From assembly GCA_008931825.1 (NCBI GenBank), contig QXVZ01032925.1:1-20472 (forward strand): 20,472 bases of DNA, written 5' to 3'. Source of the DNA: Phallusia fumigata. Its lineage: Eukaryota; Chordata; Ascidiacea; Phlebobranchia; Ascidiidae. The notes beneath the pieces were generated by a model, which saw nothing but the letters and a program-made list of their open reading frames with translations, had not been told where the DNA came from and did no database searches. This document shows, in pieces, positions 9,009-19,037 of this stretch. Each line of letters begins with the position of its first letter. Within the stretch, counting starts at the first letter, position 1. The position numbers were made by a program, and so were the translations under genes.

Positions 9009-9601
9009 CGGTTTAGTTGCAAGCAATACTTCTACTAATCATAAAATCAATAATGTATGAATTTTATGGTTTTTCGCGTAACAGCGCTTATGAACTCACG
9101 AGCATCCAATCGTTGACATAAATTTTTTACATGCGAAAATACAAATTACCTAAATCAAAAGCGACAAATATTTGGCTTTCTACGAATATCCTGGAAACTA
9201 AAAACATATTTTTTTCTATGAATTGAAACATGCTTTAAAATACTTAAAGTTTTCCATGCAAAAGGCTGGTTGGCAGAAGAACACACATAAATATTTAACA
9301 GCCACCTGTAAAATCCGTCTGATAATGGTGAAGCTGCAGCGTGTTCCGTCCTGGTTCAATACTTGTGGTCTGCAATCAATCGCACTTCTAGATCAGACAG
9401 TCATTTTCCATTGTTTAGTATTATGTCCTGATATGCTGTTTCTTAAACTAGACGAAAAGAAATAAACTTAACTCAATATTGGTTCATAAACAAACGTAGT
9501 GAACATCGGTGCAAGAGTTGCCTGTAAAAGGGGAACCAACTTTAGCAGGTTTCGGAACGATGCTAACAGGATGTGCAACAAACTCGTCTTACAACCATTC
9601 A

Positions 9602-9702
9602 GGAAAGCAATACAACGCTCCTACTTCAACTGGCATGCCTACGTTCGTAGCATTTGCACGTCTGGAAAAATTTCGAAATTGGCCTTGGTAACTAAGTTGG
9701 TG
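9602..9702. repeat. Internal repeat block, first copy
   Basis: Shares ACAACGCTCCT, ACTGGCATG/ACTTGCATG, GTAGCATTTGCACG, CTGGAAAA-TTTCGAAATTGG and CCTTGGTAACTAAGTTGGTG with 9978-10080. Position and likeness suggest a duplication inside the longer repeat unit. Confidence 0.85.
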
Positions 9703-9977
9703 CCACGAGCTCCCCTGAACGTCGTGGAACCATAGGTGCCCAGTCAGGCGGAATAGCAGTTCGAAAACATTTCCCTTCCTCGAAATGTCAGGCGTCACGC
9801 TCTTGGACTTGAAAGATGAGTTGGCTGTGCGAATTTAATACTACTTCGCGTGCAAAAAGCTTTTGTTGTTGAAATGTAACAGGGCTCATTTTGTCTGGCG
9901 TGCATTGGCGGTTATTCGCTGCTTGGGTAACAATTTATGTCCGTTGGTCTCAGCAGATAAGAACTTCACAAAAACCT

Positions 9978-10080
9978 GGAAAATCCACACAACGCTCCTG
10001 TTTTAACTTGCATGTCAACGTTTGTAGCATTTGCACGCCTGGAAAAGTTTCGAAATTGGACCTTGGTAACTAAGTTGGTG
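9978..10080. repeat. Internal repeat block, second copy
   Basis: Matches 9602-9702. Its middle (CCAACGTTTTTAGCACTTGCACGCCT-like) also corresponds to the right end of the repeat copy at 7383-8040, so this is probably the ancestral position of the block. Confidence 0.8.
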
Positions 10081-10625
10081 TAGTAAAAAGTCGGTTGTTT
10101 GAATCTCGTTTAATAGAAGACAAATTTTCTATTGCAATATTTAAATGAAACGTCACGAACAACAGTTTGACGTCATCAAATCGGAATTGTAGCGTTCCAA
10201 AACGAAAGTAGGCATTTTTTCAAATCCCATGTAAGAATATTGTACATTAGCTTTACGAGCTAAGGGTCACTTGGTGCTTGGTGACGGCAGCAGCGCAGGC
10301 AAAATTCGAGTAACTCAATCTATCTCTGATCAACTCAACCTTGCAATTTGCCGTCCTGTGGTTTGAAGCGCTGTGAAAAAGAGCAAACATCATCGATCAC
10401 GTGACGGGCATCGGCCGGGTAAAATCCGCCAAATAATTATGAACTGCAGGAACACACAACCTGCAAAATAACCACACATCTGTAATTTCAAGTTTAACGT
10501 CACGAATGTCTTATGTAGGTTGTGGAAAATTGCAGTGTTTGAGTTTACGGCGCAGTACAACTTTACAATGCACGTTGCGGTTGGGCAAAATTTTAGTTTC
10601 GCCAGCGGAAATAATTGCCACGACC
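10081..10625. other. Spacer, no gene seen
   Basis: No supported coding, RNA or repeat feature. A small GC-richer patch around 10390-10430 has no recognised identity. Confidence 0.4.
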
Positions 10626-10738
10626 ACACTGCACACTTTTGAGTCGCGATTGATACTGTAGGTCTTGTGTTAGCATTAATTTGTATTTTGATAAAGTGTT
10701 AGTGGGACAGGCATAAATCTTATGTCACAAAACACCAC
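10626..10738. repeat. Left copy of a 113-bp tandem block beside an N
   Basis: Starts ACACTGCACACTTTTGAG and ends AACACCAC at the N at 10739. It resembles 10740-10852, with roughly nine differences by eye, more than at the other two seams. Confidence 0.85.
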
Positions 10739-10739
10739 N

Positions 10740-10852
10740 ACACTGCACACTTTTGAGTCGCGATTGATATTGTAGGTATTGTGTTAGCATTAATTTGTAT
10801 GTTGATAAAGTGTTAGTGGGTCAGGCTTGGATTTTATGTCACAAAACACCAC
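10740..10852. repeat. Right copy of the 113-bp tandem block
   Basis: Same start and end as 10626-10738. Divergence is clustered near GGGTCAGGCTTGGATTTTATG. It is either the second haplotype at a contig join or poor-quality read ends. Confidence 0.85.
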
Positions 10853-12384
10853 CAGCTTAACTAGTTTCGAGTTTTACTATTTTTGTAAGAGTTGACCTTT
10901 AAAACAACAGAGACCTTTAAAAGAAAGCAAAAAATGGTAGTAACCACACTTATGTTCTATGTCGTTGCTGAAAGCAAGGTTTTTTCATGTTTTTTTCCGC
11001 TTTTTCCCTAATTTTTTAATAGTCATATTTAGAACCAATTTTAAGTAAAACAGAACAGGCGAAGTTGTGACTGGATTAGTGTGATGCTTCATTACATGTG
11101 TTTTACTAAAATAACGAAAACAAACGAAGTTACAGCTTTTTTCTTCTGCTTAGTGAAATAAACTCATACCAAACCGAAAAAAACATTCCCCTGATTGGAT
11201 TTATATCCAAATTTCACGCATCGGTGGTTTTGTGTTTTGGTAAAAAGTTCAAATAAAAAACCGGTTTTGACCTTGATCAAGAATTTTTTAACAAAATCAG
11301 AAGGGGTTGCCATAGCTATTGTTGGCAAGGAGAACATGAACATCATGGTGTCATTTGTACTGCACCAAAATTTTACAGAATGTTCTGTGAAACACAAGCT
11401 TTAAAATAAGCCTATTCACGATGTTCCAACATACCAGGAAGCAGGAAGTTGCAGGAACATATCATATTATTCTGGTTTTTTACACTGAACAAATTCATGC
11501 ATCGATAATTTTGTTCATGTGAAACTAGTGAAAAGTTGTTTAACTTTAAATATTGTTTTTAATTTAGTTTTGATTTTGCTACTGCAGGATTTTATGTTTT
11601 AAAGCTGATCAAGGTATTATTGGTTGTCACAGATATCGGACATGTTTTGGATTGGAAAAACAATATGAGGTGGGAGGTTTTGTAACCCACATTTTCAATG
11701 ATGGCTGTTGAGGATTGATTTTGTAAACAGGACCAACATCATTTAATAGAGAGTTGATTATTTTTAACTGTAAGACACTTTGTGGGCAAGTTTATTCTGT
11801 GTAGGTGTGTATTTGAAAAGAGAGAAAATGTGGAATTCGTTTTTTCTTTCAGATAAATGATTTGGATCCAACTGATGGTCAGGAGTGTAATACAATTTAT
11901 TCCTTAGCAGAATTCAGATGACAACGCCTTTCCTATTTGTTTGAAAATCTGGTGCAATGGTTATTTTTAAACAGCAAATTGTTGTGGAAAAGGACACCCA
12001 ATTCAAGGTCAAGAATTTATTCAATTTTATGTGACTTTTATTACAAAAAAAAAACTTATACATAGAATCTATAACTTGCATGTTTTAGGTGATGTTACAA
12101 TGCTTTTGGTTCAACATTTTATAAAGTACCTCTCCACAAAATCTTTTTTTGCATCAAATTTTCTTATGTTGTAGGAAAGCGTTGCATAACCTTTTTGTAT
12201 CACTGGCCGCAACACATACTTTACTTCGCCAACAGCCAAAGTAGGTCAAGGTGGTGTTTTATTGGTTACATATCATAAAGAAATAGGTTTTATCATTGGT
12301 TTGTTAATTTTTTCGACTTTCATGCTTTTTATCCAGTCAATAAGTTTTTATTACTGCATGACCGCCAATACATGTACATTAATA
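10853..12384. other. Spacer, no gene seen
   Basis: AT-rich, with long T and A runs. The open frame at 11195-11404 (69 codons) has no recognised domain and no good splice context. No repeats were picked out by eye. Confidence 0.4.
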
Positions 12385-12649
12385 CAGTTCTTTCCAGCCA
12401 GTGAAACCTCTTTGTGAACCGCTAAGGATTTGCTGTCATACAGATAATCAGTTACAAGGCCCACAATTCATGTGAATTGATTGAGTTTAGGTAAGTAATT
12501 TGGAAGTTAATTTTGAACAAGATTCTGATGTAATCCACTGTTCTCTTGTTTCAGTTTTTATTGTGGTTTTTTGCATTATCTAGTAGTAGTCCACCAAATC
12601 AAATGGTCTTTAAAAGTGGGCACGAGCTCAAAAAGGTAGGGAACCACTG
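12385..12649. mobile_element. Possible degenerate hAT-type element
   Basis: The right end, read on the minus strand, is CAGTGGTTCCCTACCTTTTT, a typical hAT-like terminus. The best left partner, CAGTTCTTTCCAGCC at 12385, pairs weakly. The flanking octamers CATTAATA (12377-12384) and CTTTAATA (12650-12657) match at 7 of 8, but they are AT-rich, so chance is not excluded. Confidence 0.4.
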
Positions 12650-12948
12650 CTTTAATATACATGTGCACGTCTACAAACAGCTGTACATCCACTTGTATAA
12701 GGTAAATGATAAATCACAATTTTTTTTCGAAAATGTAGTACCAGGTTATAGGAGGTTAAATAATAACCCTAATAATATTGAGCCAAGTGACTTGAAATCC
12801 AATCGTATACACTTTAATTAATGTAAAGTTTTCAAATCTTGCCAAAATACTTGGGTATTTCAAAACACAACATACAAGATTTAAAGTTTATAAAAATGAT
12901 TTTTATTGAACTGTGATTTTTTTATTGTTAGCTTTTTGTGCCTTCAAC

Positions 12949-13370
12949 CAGAGGTTTTCAACCTTTTTGGTACCATGACCCACAAAAGCGATTCTACTTA
13001 ATCAGCGGCCCCTTAAAACAAATCCATATTTGAGAAATCATTCAATATAACTTCGCTTTTTAGCAGACATGAACAGAAAGTTTCAATAGCTTTACATTTT
13101 CCTTACAAACTGGCTACATCAGATTTGATCAAATTGACATAATTAAGGCGCCATAAAGGCATTTGTCAAAGATTATTTTGTCACTAAGGGTAAGACACCT
13201 CTCCAAATGGATTTTTTAATTGATTTTGTTAAAAAATTTCTACAATTGCTTTTAATCAGTGTAATAGTTTTTAAAACTGTTTTTGCAAAAATGCACCCGT
13301 TGCTTGTGACCCCCTACAAACAGTGCTCATGACCCCTAAGGGGACGCGACCCACAGGTTGCAAACCCTTG
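12949..13370. mobile_element. 422-bp hAT-type non-autonomous element
   Basis: The left end CAGAGGTTTTCAACCTTTTT and the reverse complement of the right end, CAAGGGTTTGCAACCTGTGG, each lead into a GACCC/GTCGCGTCCC block, the usual hAT arrangement. Flanking octamers CCTTCAAC and CTTTAAAC match at 6 of 8. The inside is AT-rich, with no transposase frame. Confidence 0.68.
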
Positions 13371-14577
13371 CTTTAAACTATACAATTCCAAAGTCTTAAA
13401 AAGCACTTGCATTTTTTAAATTTTTAAAATCAAATTTGTTTTTTTCAGATTTTTACACTTTTAAAACAAGGTACACCTTGAAGGTAAATCTCCAAGATTT
13501 CATCCCACACATTCACTCGTTTGTTGCATTGTTGATTTAATAAGATTTGGCATTAATGTATTTTTCGGTATGGATAGTTAAATAAGATATCATCAAATGA
13601 AACAACTGTAATTAGTAATTTCTGTAGAAGTATAGGAATAACTAAACAACCCAAATGCATTTGACTGGTGTGGGTAATGTTAAACTAAATCACTTATCTC
13701 CTAATTTGTAACGTTATGGTTTGGTTCTGCTCTAAGCTTTTGCGCTGAAGTTCAACCTATGCCTGCCGGCTAATTAGTCGTTCCTACTCCGCCTATGTCA
13801 GGACTAATGCCTCTATAGGTAAATAATCACCAAGCATCGGCCCTGTCCACCGCAGTTGGCACCCACAGGCCCAGAACCGAACGCAAGTTTCTAAACTATG
13901 TCAGTGTTGCGGCCCACATTTGGCTATTTCGCTGTTAAGTCGTATCTAAGTGAAGAAAGTTATCTTTCATGTTAAAATCGCCTATCTAAGGGTGGCAACA
14001 TACATTTCATGTTAAATCGTCAATCCAATTGTCGCAGGTTGGTTCACCAGTATATCTAGCTCCTATCTGTTCTAAGTTTGTGTCGCACGAATTGCGATTA
14101 ACCGGAAATCTGCGATTTTGTACAGGAGCGCCAGGGGAAGTCACTGCATCAGGAGGCTCTGATTGGTCAAAGACAGATTGCAATAATGTAGCTATAAGCG
14201 TGTATTACGTAAAATCAACATGCCATTACCGTTTGCGTATACCTCATGTTTATCTGTCGTTAGACGGCGGTAAAGTGATATGTGATAACTTTTGCCTAAT
14301 CTATTATGGCACAGGATATGCAAAAATATTTTTTTAACCTAGCTAATAACGAAAAGATTGAATACATTTGTTGGTTAATTGGAGAAGTTCTACATAATAT
14401 ACTACACAATAAATTGTTTTAAAATTACTCACAGCACACAAAGAAAAAGGTTTTTGCAGTCAAAGCAAAACTATGGACAAACATAATATTTCATTTAAAA
14501 CTCAAAACCACCATACTTGTATACAAATATTAGGTTCCTACGATTATACAAAGCTACTAGCTAAAATGATTGTTTAC
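13371..14577. other. Spacer 3' of gene A, with an unassigned GC-richer block
   Basis: 13720-13930 is clearly richer in G and C than its surroundings. GGTTTGGTTCTG near its left end and CAGAACCGAAC near 13872 form a weak inverted repeat. CATTTCATGTTAAA-TCG occurs twice around 13966-14020. An open frame at 14029-14337 has no recognised domain. I assign no identity. Confidence 0.35.
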
Positions 14578-14858
14578 CTCAGCCACTTGGTGAAGGGATA
14601 TATTTACTGGCCTTGAAAAAATTTTGGGCAGGGTCCATCCAGCCCGCCTGCCAATCATGGAAAGACTTCCAGATGGAACTGGTGGACTTTTCTCCATTCT
14701 GCCATGTGAGCTACAAGTGCATCTTCAAAGTGTGATTTCTACTCATTTATTGTCAAGGCAGGTAGGTTGATGTCCTTAATCTTACTTTCAAATTGACCAA
14801 CCGCTTCAGATTGTACTCGGTTTGCATAAATACCACTCGCACCTTTGCCACGTAATAG
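14578..14858 (-). pseudogene. Gene A exon 15, nonsense codon plus frameshift
   Basis: From TGTTGCAG|CTATTACG the frame aligns without gaps, 67 codons, with gene B exon 16. Codon 40 is TAG (14739-14741) where gene B has TGT. After the shared VFP comes TGA (14655-14657), but another frame (SMIGRRAGWTLPKIFSRP on to HQVAE) stays open to a good donor GAG|GTAAAC. The 281-bp length is one short of a multiple of three, implying a one-base loss. Confidence 0.68.
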
Positions 14859-14918
14859 CTGCAACACAATAAAACTCAGATATGTTACTGCTGGGTAAAA
14901 CTATAATAAAATACCGAC

Positions 14919-14990
14919 TTGATTCATTTCTTCGCATATTTTCCATAACACTTCGGTTTGAATTTTATTCAACTCGTCCATTTTGATTTC
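14919..14990 (-). CDS. Gene A exon 14
   Basis: Bounded by CTGTTCAG and the weak donor CAA|GTCGGT, 24 codons, phase 0. ELNKIQTEVLWKICEEMNQ aligns with the end of gene B exon 15. Confidence 0.6.
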
Positions 14991-15364
14991 CTGAACAGAT
15001 TAACCATTACAGTAAAGGAAGCAAGTTTTCATTGCGTGACGAACATGGAAAACGGTAAAGTGTTGCGAAAACCAGACAAACATATTTTTATTAGTTGTTT
15101 TCTCAAACTAGTATTCCGCGATTTAGCTTCAGTCTTCTTCCTTGCCCTCTTTTCAGATTGAACAAGGTTAATTATTTTTTTCTACAACCGGTTGATGTTA
15201 AATAGTAATGTAGCCTACTTGTAAAATTACCTCTATTCCTAAACGAAAACCGGCCACTCGGTTAGGCATGCAAAATCCTTATTGGTTAATTAAATTGTTA
15301 CGTTTAAAATTTTTGTTTTGTTTTCCGAAATTTTCTTCAATTTGGTCAATGTCATTTTCATCTT

Positions 15365-15454
15365 TTATTTTGTTTCGCGCCCTTTCTCACTACTGATGTC
15401 GTCCATGGCATTCAGCTTGGAAATGCCACTCCTCAAACGCTTTAAATTTGCCTC
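15365..15454 (-). pseudogene. Gene A exon 13, ends in a TAA
   Basis: The acceptor ATTTCAG|GAGGC opens EANLKRLRSGISKLNAMDD, perhaps the counterpart of the start of gene B exon 15. TAA at 15365-15367 closes the frame. The GT sites inside (AGTA|GTGAGA is the best) are phase 1 and do not fit exon 14, which is open only in phase 0. This is either the true end of a shortened protein or another lesion; skipping from exon 12 to exon 14 would keep frame. Confidence 0.55.
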
Positions 15455-15714
15455 CTGAAATATAACAGATTGCCTGTGTTTAATGTTTGTATTACTTTGA
15501 AAATACTGAACACACGTTTTGTCCACTGGGTTGCATAATTTAATAAAAATACTTTTGCAAAACATGTCCAAAGCACATGCACCTTACAGCGATGAACGAA
15601 TGGCCCCAAAAGTATAAAATTGAATTTGGTATGTTTACTGAAATCGACCGAATACAGTAAGGGATCCAGTAAAATATCTATTTACGTCATTTTTTTTTTG
15701 AAAAACATTCATAC

Positions 15715-16055
15715 CTCGCGCTGGAAGGGGTCTTCCTGTTTGTCTTCTTCGCAAACCTTGTTAATCTTCCTCAAAACGTTTTGTAACGGTTCAGCCACTT
15801 TGTTTTCCTACATAAAATAACTTGCTGATTTATATTGTTTGGGGCTCGACTGCATTGTTGATGATAAGACGTGTCCACAGCATGTAATATGCCCATAGGG
15901 ACCGGAAGCCAAATAAGCTAAAACGCATTTCTGCAAAGCATTTTAATAGCGACTTTACAACTTTAAAATATAGTAGCTGTCGACCAAAATCAATTTATCC
16001 AAATTACCTTTTGTTTTAGATCTTTAGTAACTACCTTCGTAACATCATCTTTCAT
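15715..16055 (-). CDS. Gene A exons 11 and 12: tail helices
   Basis: Exon 11 is 16055-16008 (16 codons, MKDDVTKVVTKDLKQK); exon 12 is 15807-15715 (31 codons, with KVAEPLQNVLRKINK). Both are phase 0 with GT/AG ends. Exon 12 resembles gene B exon 11; gene B shows no separate counterpart of exon 11. No membrane segment. Confidence 0.65.
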
Positions 16056-16112
16056 CTGCAAAAGTTGTGATCCATTTAATAAGCCATCACAAAAAAACAA
16101 TCACATTCTTAC

Positions 16113-16325
16113 CCCTTCGAAATCGTTTTTGAGAAGGAGCTTTGTAATTTTATTGTCAAGCAGGTCGACGAGCCTTTCTTTGAATTTGGCCCTTGTATCA
16201 GGATCAAGCGGGTCATTCTCAGATTTCTCTTCAAACTTTTTTGAAGACTCCTTTTTGTGGGACCGAATAATACCGATTTGATTCTCATGCCATTGGTGAC
16301 CCATATCCACAAGTCCAAACATACT
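16113..16325 (-). CDS. Gene A exon 10: middle-domain helices
   Basis: Starts AG|AGT like gene B exon 10 and runs 71 codons to GGG|GTAAGA. It is strongly charged (SHKKESSKKFEEKSEND, then KFKERLVDLLDNKITKLLL). Little residue identity with gene B, but the same position, phase and helical character. Confidence 0.72.
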
Positions 16326-16513
16326 CTAAGCGAAAAATAAAACACTTTTTCAAAAAAGAGACAAACACAATTATAACCGCCGAGTACGTGATTCCCAGTG
16401 GTGGCATTTGTCTGTTATTGCTCTGAAATACCACGTTTGGTCTTGGAATCAGCACATTTTTGCAACTCGAGGAAGTTTGACTAAAATCGGATCTACCGAA
16501 GGACAGCCCTTAC

Positions 16514-16582
16514 CTTTGTTCCGTCGTTAAAATGCTCGACGCATTTCTTCAATAATTCTCCATACAGTTCTGTTACTCCAGT
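16514..16582 (-). CDS. Gene A exon 9
   Basis: Bounded by CTCCACAG and AAG|GTAAGG, 23 codons, phase 0. ELLKKCVEHF matches gene B MLKKCIEFV. Confidence 0.72.
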
Positions 16583-16640
16583 CTGTGGAGAGAATAGTTT
16601 AAAAGAAAAACACCTGTACATATGCGTTCAACAAGTTTAC

Positions 16641-16831
16641 CTGCAAGTAATTGTTGTAGCAATCAAACATGAAATACCGGTCGTTAAAAGAACGTGAAAG
16701 TTTGTCGCGATGCTTCTGGATTTTACATGGATCTCTAATCTTTTCCTCATCGTCATACATGCGCTTTGAACAGCTTTGCTGCAAATAGCTTCAAGCTCTT
16801 GTTTCGACCGATATTTACGCTGCATTTCCAT
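16641..16831 (-). pseudogene. Gene A exon 8, interrupted by a one-base frameshift
   Basis: The first part (RKYRSKQELEAICSKAVQ) matches gene B RKNYQTEEEIKETHRLAVE in one frame. The second part (RMYDDEEKIRDP, then SFNDRYFMFDCYNNYLQ) matches in another frame. The switch falls near 16765-16770 (GTTCAAAGCGCATG). Length is 191 bp against 195 in gene B. A cryptic acceptor, TATTTGCAG|CAAAGC, is in phase with the second part and could bypass the break at the cost of the first helix. Confidence 0.7.
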
Positions 16832-16907
16832 CTGTTTAAGTCAAAACTAATTGGTTTTTTAAGAGGTGTCGTTGCTGCATAGTTGAATTTTAGGCCAGCC
16901 ATCACAC

Positions 16908-16982
16908 TGCTGACCTTGGTGGAGTTAAAAATGCATCCTCGCAGCGAATAGTTATTTGTTGAAGATGTGTTTTTGCACAAGC
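16908..16982 (-). CDS. Gene A exon 7, donor uncertain
   Basis: ACAKTHLQQITIRCEDAFL matches gene B ASTSANLQNIISRCERLFF. The good-looking donor AAG|GTCAGC (exon 16982-16915) gives phase 2 and leads exon 8 into an unrelated frame. The weaker GCA|GTGTGA used here gives phase 0 and keeps the homologous frame. Confidence 0.6.
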
Positions 16983-17046
16983 CTGAAACGACAAACAAAA
17001 ATCACTATTATTGTTTTGTCGCGACTTTAAGAATACTGTTTTATAC

Positions 17047-17222
17047 CTGATACATGGCACTGTCATTAAACTGATGTGTTTCAATGAGGTTTGAGATTGT
17101 GTAAACCAAATTTGCAATATCCATCCCACTCAGCGGTTCATCTTTCCACTTTTTCACTGCTTGGTTGGAAAACATTTCATCAAACACTTTGTCACAACTT
17201 TCCAGGAAGTCCTCGTCGATAT
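17047..17222 (-). CDS. Gene A exon 6: end of GTPase and linker
   Basis: Enters in phase 1 with DIDEDFLESCDKVFDEMF and carries PLSGMDIANLVYTISNLIE, close to gene B (PLTGTDIANLAYTISNLIE). Same 176-bp length. Donor CAG|GTATAA. Confidence 0.85.
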
Positions 17223-17656
17223 CTGAATCAAAGTGAATTTTAGGGTTATCATGTTCACATTCCTAGTACTTGTCTGTGTTTTGCGATTGTAGGCTATATT
17301 ACGTAAATATGGATTTTCTGTCAGAAATTATTCATTGGTATTGCGACAGCTAGCGGTTGAAAAATTCGATTTTATTTATCGAACCAAGCGGAAACACATG
17401 TTATACAGCAAACGATTTCGGAATTTTGAAAAATCTGTTTTTTTTATATCCCGTGTAGCAACGCGTATATTATATTTTGTAGGCGGCGTCCTCTGAACAC
17501 TTTCGGTGTTTTATGTCTTCTTTCATGTTGACCGGCTTCAGACAATTACAGTTTTGTCTTTTTTCTAAAATAATCACGCCCTTAACACGTAGTCACCATA
17601 AAACCTTTTTCTTGGACCCTTTTGTTTTATTCGTGAGGTAGAAGAACTCCACTTAC

Positions 17657-17888
17657 CACCAATAGTTGCTGGTGAAGCAGTAGATTTGCGTTGGGTGATT
17701 TTTTTTCCAGGATGAGGCATCAAGGCACAATCAAGTGTTTCGAAGGATTGTTCGACATCGTGGAACAAAGCTTTACTCTCGTTTGAAACCTCTTTTGATT
17801 TAAACGATTTATCTAGATATTTTTTCCCATCGTTAGTGCCGAATTCGTAATCCATATCATTACAATCTCGTATGAGGAACAGTAGCGA
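17657..17888 (-). CDS. Gene A exon 5: G4 exon (RDC)
   Basis: SLLFLIRDCNDMDYEFG keeps the RD guanine-specificity pair but has Cys for the following Trp. CALMPHPGKK follows, as in atlastins. The donor GGTG|GTAAGT is phase 1. Confidence 0.86.
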
Positions 17889-17956
17889 CTGAACGAAACA
17901 GTTGGTCCTATAGTCGTTTAAATTTTATGAGACTAAATAAAAAATATTTTGCTGAC

Positions 17957-18013
17957 CTGATACGATTTCCAATTGTTTTCGGAGATACTTCGTTTGCAAA
18001 ATTTACAGAACGT
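17957..18013 (-). CDS. Gene A exon 4: 57-bp micro-exon
   Basis: Bounded by CACCGTAG and CAG|GTCAGC, phase 0, TFCKFCKRSISENNWKSYQ. Same length and phase as the gene B micro-exon. Confidence 0.75.
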
Positions 18014-18116
18014 CTACGGTGAGAATTAACGATCCAAGTGTTATACAATTTTACTTGGATTGTTTAAAAACATTTTGCACTCTATTTTACGACACAATAC
18101 GCACATTTCAATTTAC

Positions 18117-18272
18117 CTGAAGTTTTTCCAAGTCATTAGTGTCAATGACTTTTTCCAAATTGTATATTTGATAGGAACTGAGATAAGTGCTTAAAGCGAA
18201 AAGTTGCGAATCAACAGATTCACTGCTGTTTTTGTCAAATAAACCATGGGTATCCATGAGGAACACGGCTAC
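18117..18272 (-). CDS. Gene A exon 3: G3 exon (DTHG)
   Basis: Begins VAVFLMDTHGLFDKNSSE; DxxG is kept but Gln is replaced by His. It ends NDLEKLQ, is 156 bp like its gene B counterpart, and is phase 0 at both ends (GCAG|GTAGCC and TTCAG|GTAAAT). Confidence 0.87.
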
Positions 18273-18558
18273 CTGCGTTAAATTGTTACTTGTAACAAGC
18301 GCAACGTCACGATGTTTAATTTTCCGCAGTACACGTCGTTGACCGTATTCGTTTATCAGGTGAAGGCGCCCGCGGTCTGTTTTTTTTGCGAAGTTGTTAA
18401 CCATAAATCTAGTGCCGAGCGTAACGGCTTTGTGTTGTCAGTATTATTTTCTCCTGTACCTTGCCGGTAAACAAAGTTCCATGTAAAGCTTTTGTGGAAG
18501 TCGCAAGTCGCTTTGGCCCAAAAGCTTAATCCAAAAAATTGAAGCCTAATTTGAAACT

Positions 18559-18611
18559 ACAGCCGCGGGCCACGTAGAATGCTGCTGCGGGCCGCATTTT
18601 GGACATCCCTG
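18559..18611. mobile_element. hAT-type element end in gene A intron 2
   Basis: Read on the minus strand, it starts CAGGGATGTCCAAAATGCGG, followed by alternating GGCCCGC and GTGGCCCGCGG blocks, a familiar look of animal hAT MITE ends. The other end was not found within the 637-bp intron, so it is a fragment or strongly diverged. Confidence 0.5.
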
Positions 18612-18909
18612 TCGTACTGGGTTGGGCTTTTACAAACTTCGCACGTAACTGTAACGACCACACGTCTGAATTTGTAATTTGGATGTTAAAAGGGAAATCG
18701 CACTCAGTTACAGGAGTTGTAATGGAAGGCGTGCGGGGTATTTCTCAAAGTTTAATAAACAGTATTTTTTATTGTTGTTTGGTTACTTGCATCTCTGTAT
18801 ATCACTGTGCAAAAATTATTATAAGACGTGATATTCGAAACATAGAACAGAGAACAGTCAGATATTCACACTAAAATCCCTAGGCGTAGTACATTTTTCA
18901 GAACCTTAC

Positions 18910-19037
18910 TTTTCCATTTTCTGTGTCGAGCCAAAAAGGTTTGCTCCAAATAACTAATCCTTGTGTGTGTCCCTCCGATCCTTGTTTCCACTTAAACCCT
19001 GTGTTAAGCTCCGATGATTTGTTTTCCCTCCATTTGC
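18910..19037 (-). CDS. Gene A exon 2: switch I exon
   Basis: Acceptor TTTCAG|GC and donor AAAA|GTAAGG. It reads KWRENKSSELNTGFKWKQGS, then EGHTQGLVIWSKPFWLD. The switch I threonine is present in HTQGL. Gene B has RGG where this copy has KQG. Confidence 0.8.

Larger units (their letters stand above)
9225..10080. repeat. Diverged long repeat, copy 2
   Basis: Collinear with 7383-8040 but longer, because a block of about 100 bp occurs twice inside it (9602-9702 and 9978-10080). Short plus-strand frames run through it but do not persist in the other copy, so I do not call a gene. Confidence 0.75.

Noticed and set aside
9499..9735. Overlapping plus-strand frames inside the long repeat
   Set aside because: The matching frame is broken in the other repeat copy, so there is no sign of selection for a protein.
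11195..11404. Plus-strand frame with GVAIAIVGKEN, which looks vaguely like a nucleotide-binding loop
   Set aside because: It lacks the GxxxxGK[ST] spacing and any other GTPase motif nearby.
14029..14337. 102-codon open frame on the plus strand, possible separate gene
   Set aside because: An AG lies just before part of it (TTGTCGCAG), but there is no recognised domain, no downstream donor in phase and no neighbouring plus-strand exons.
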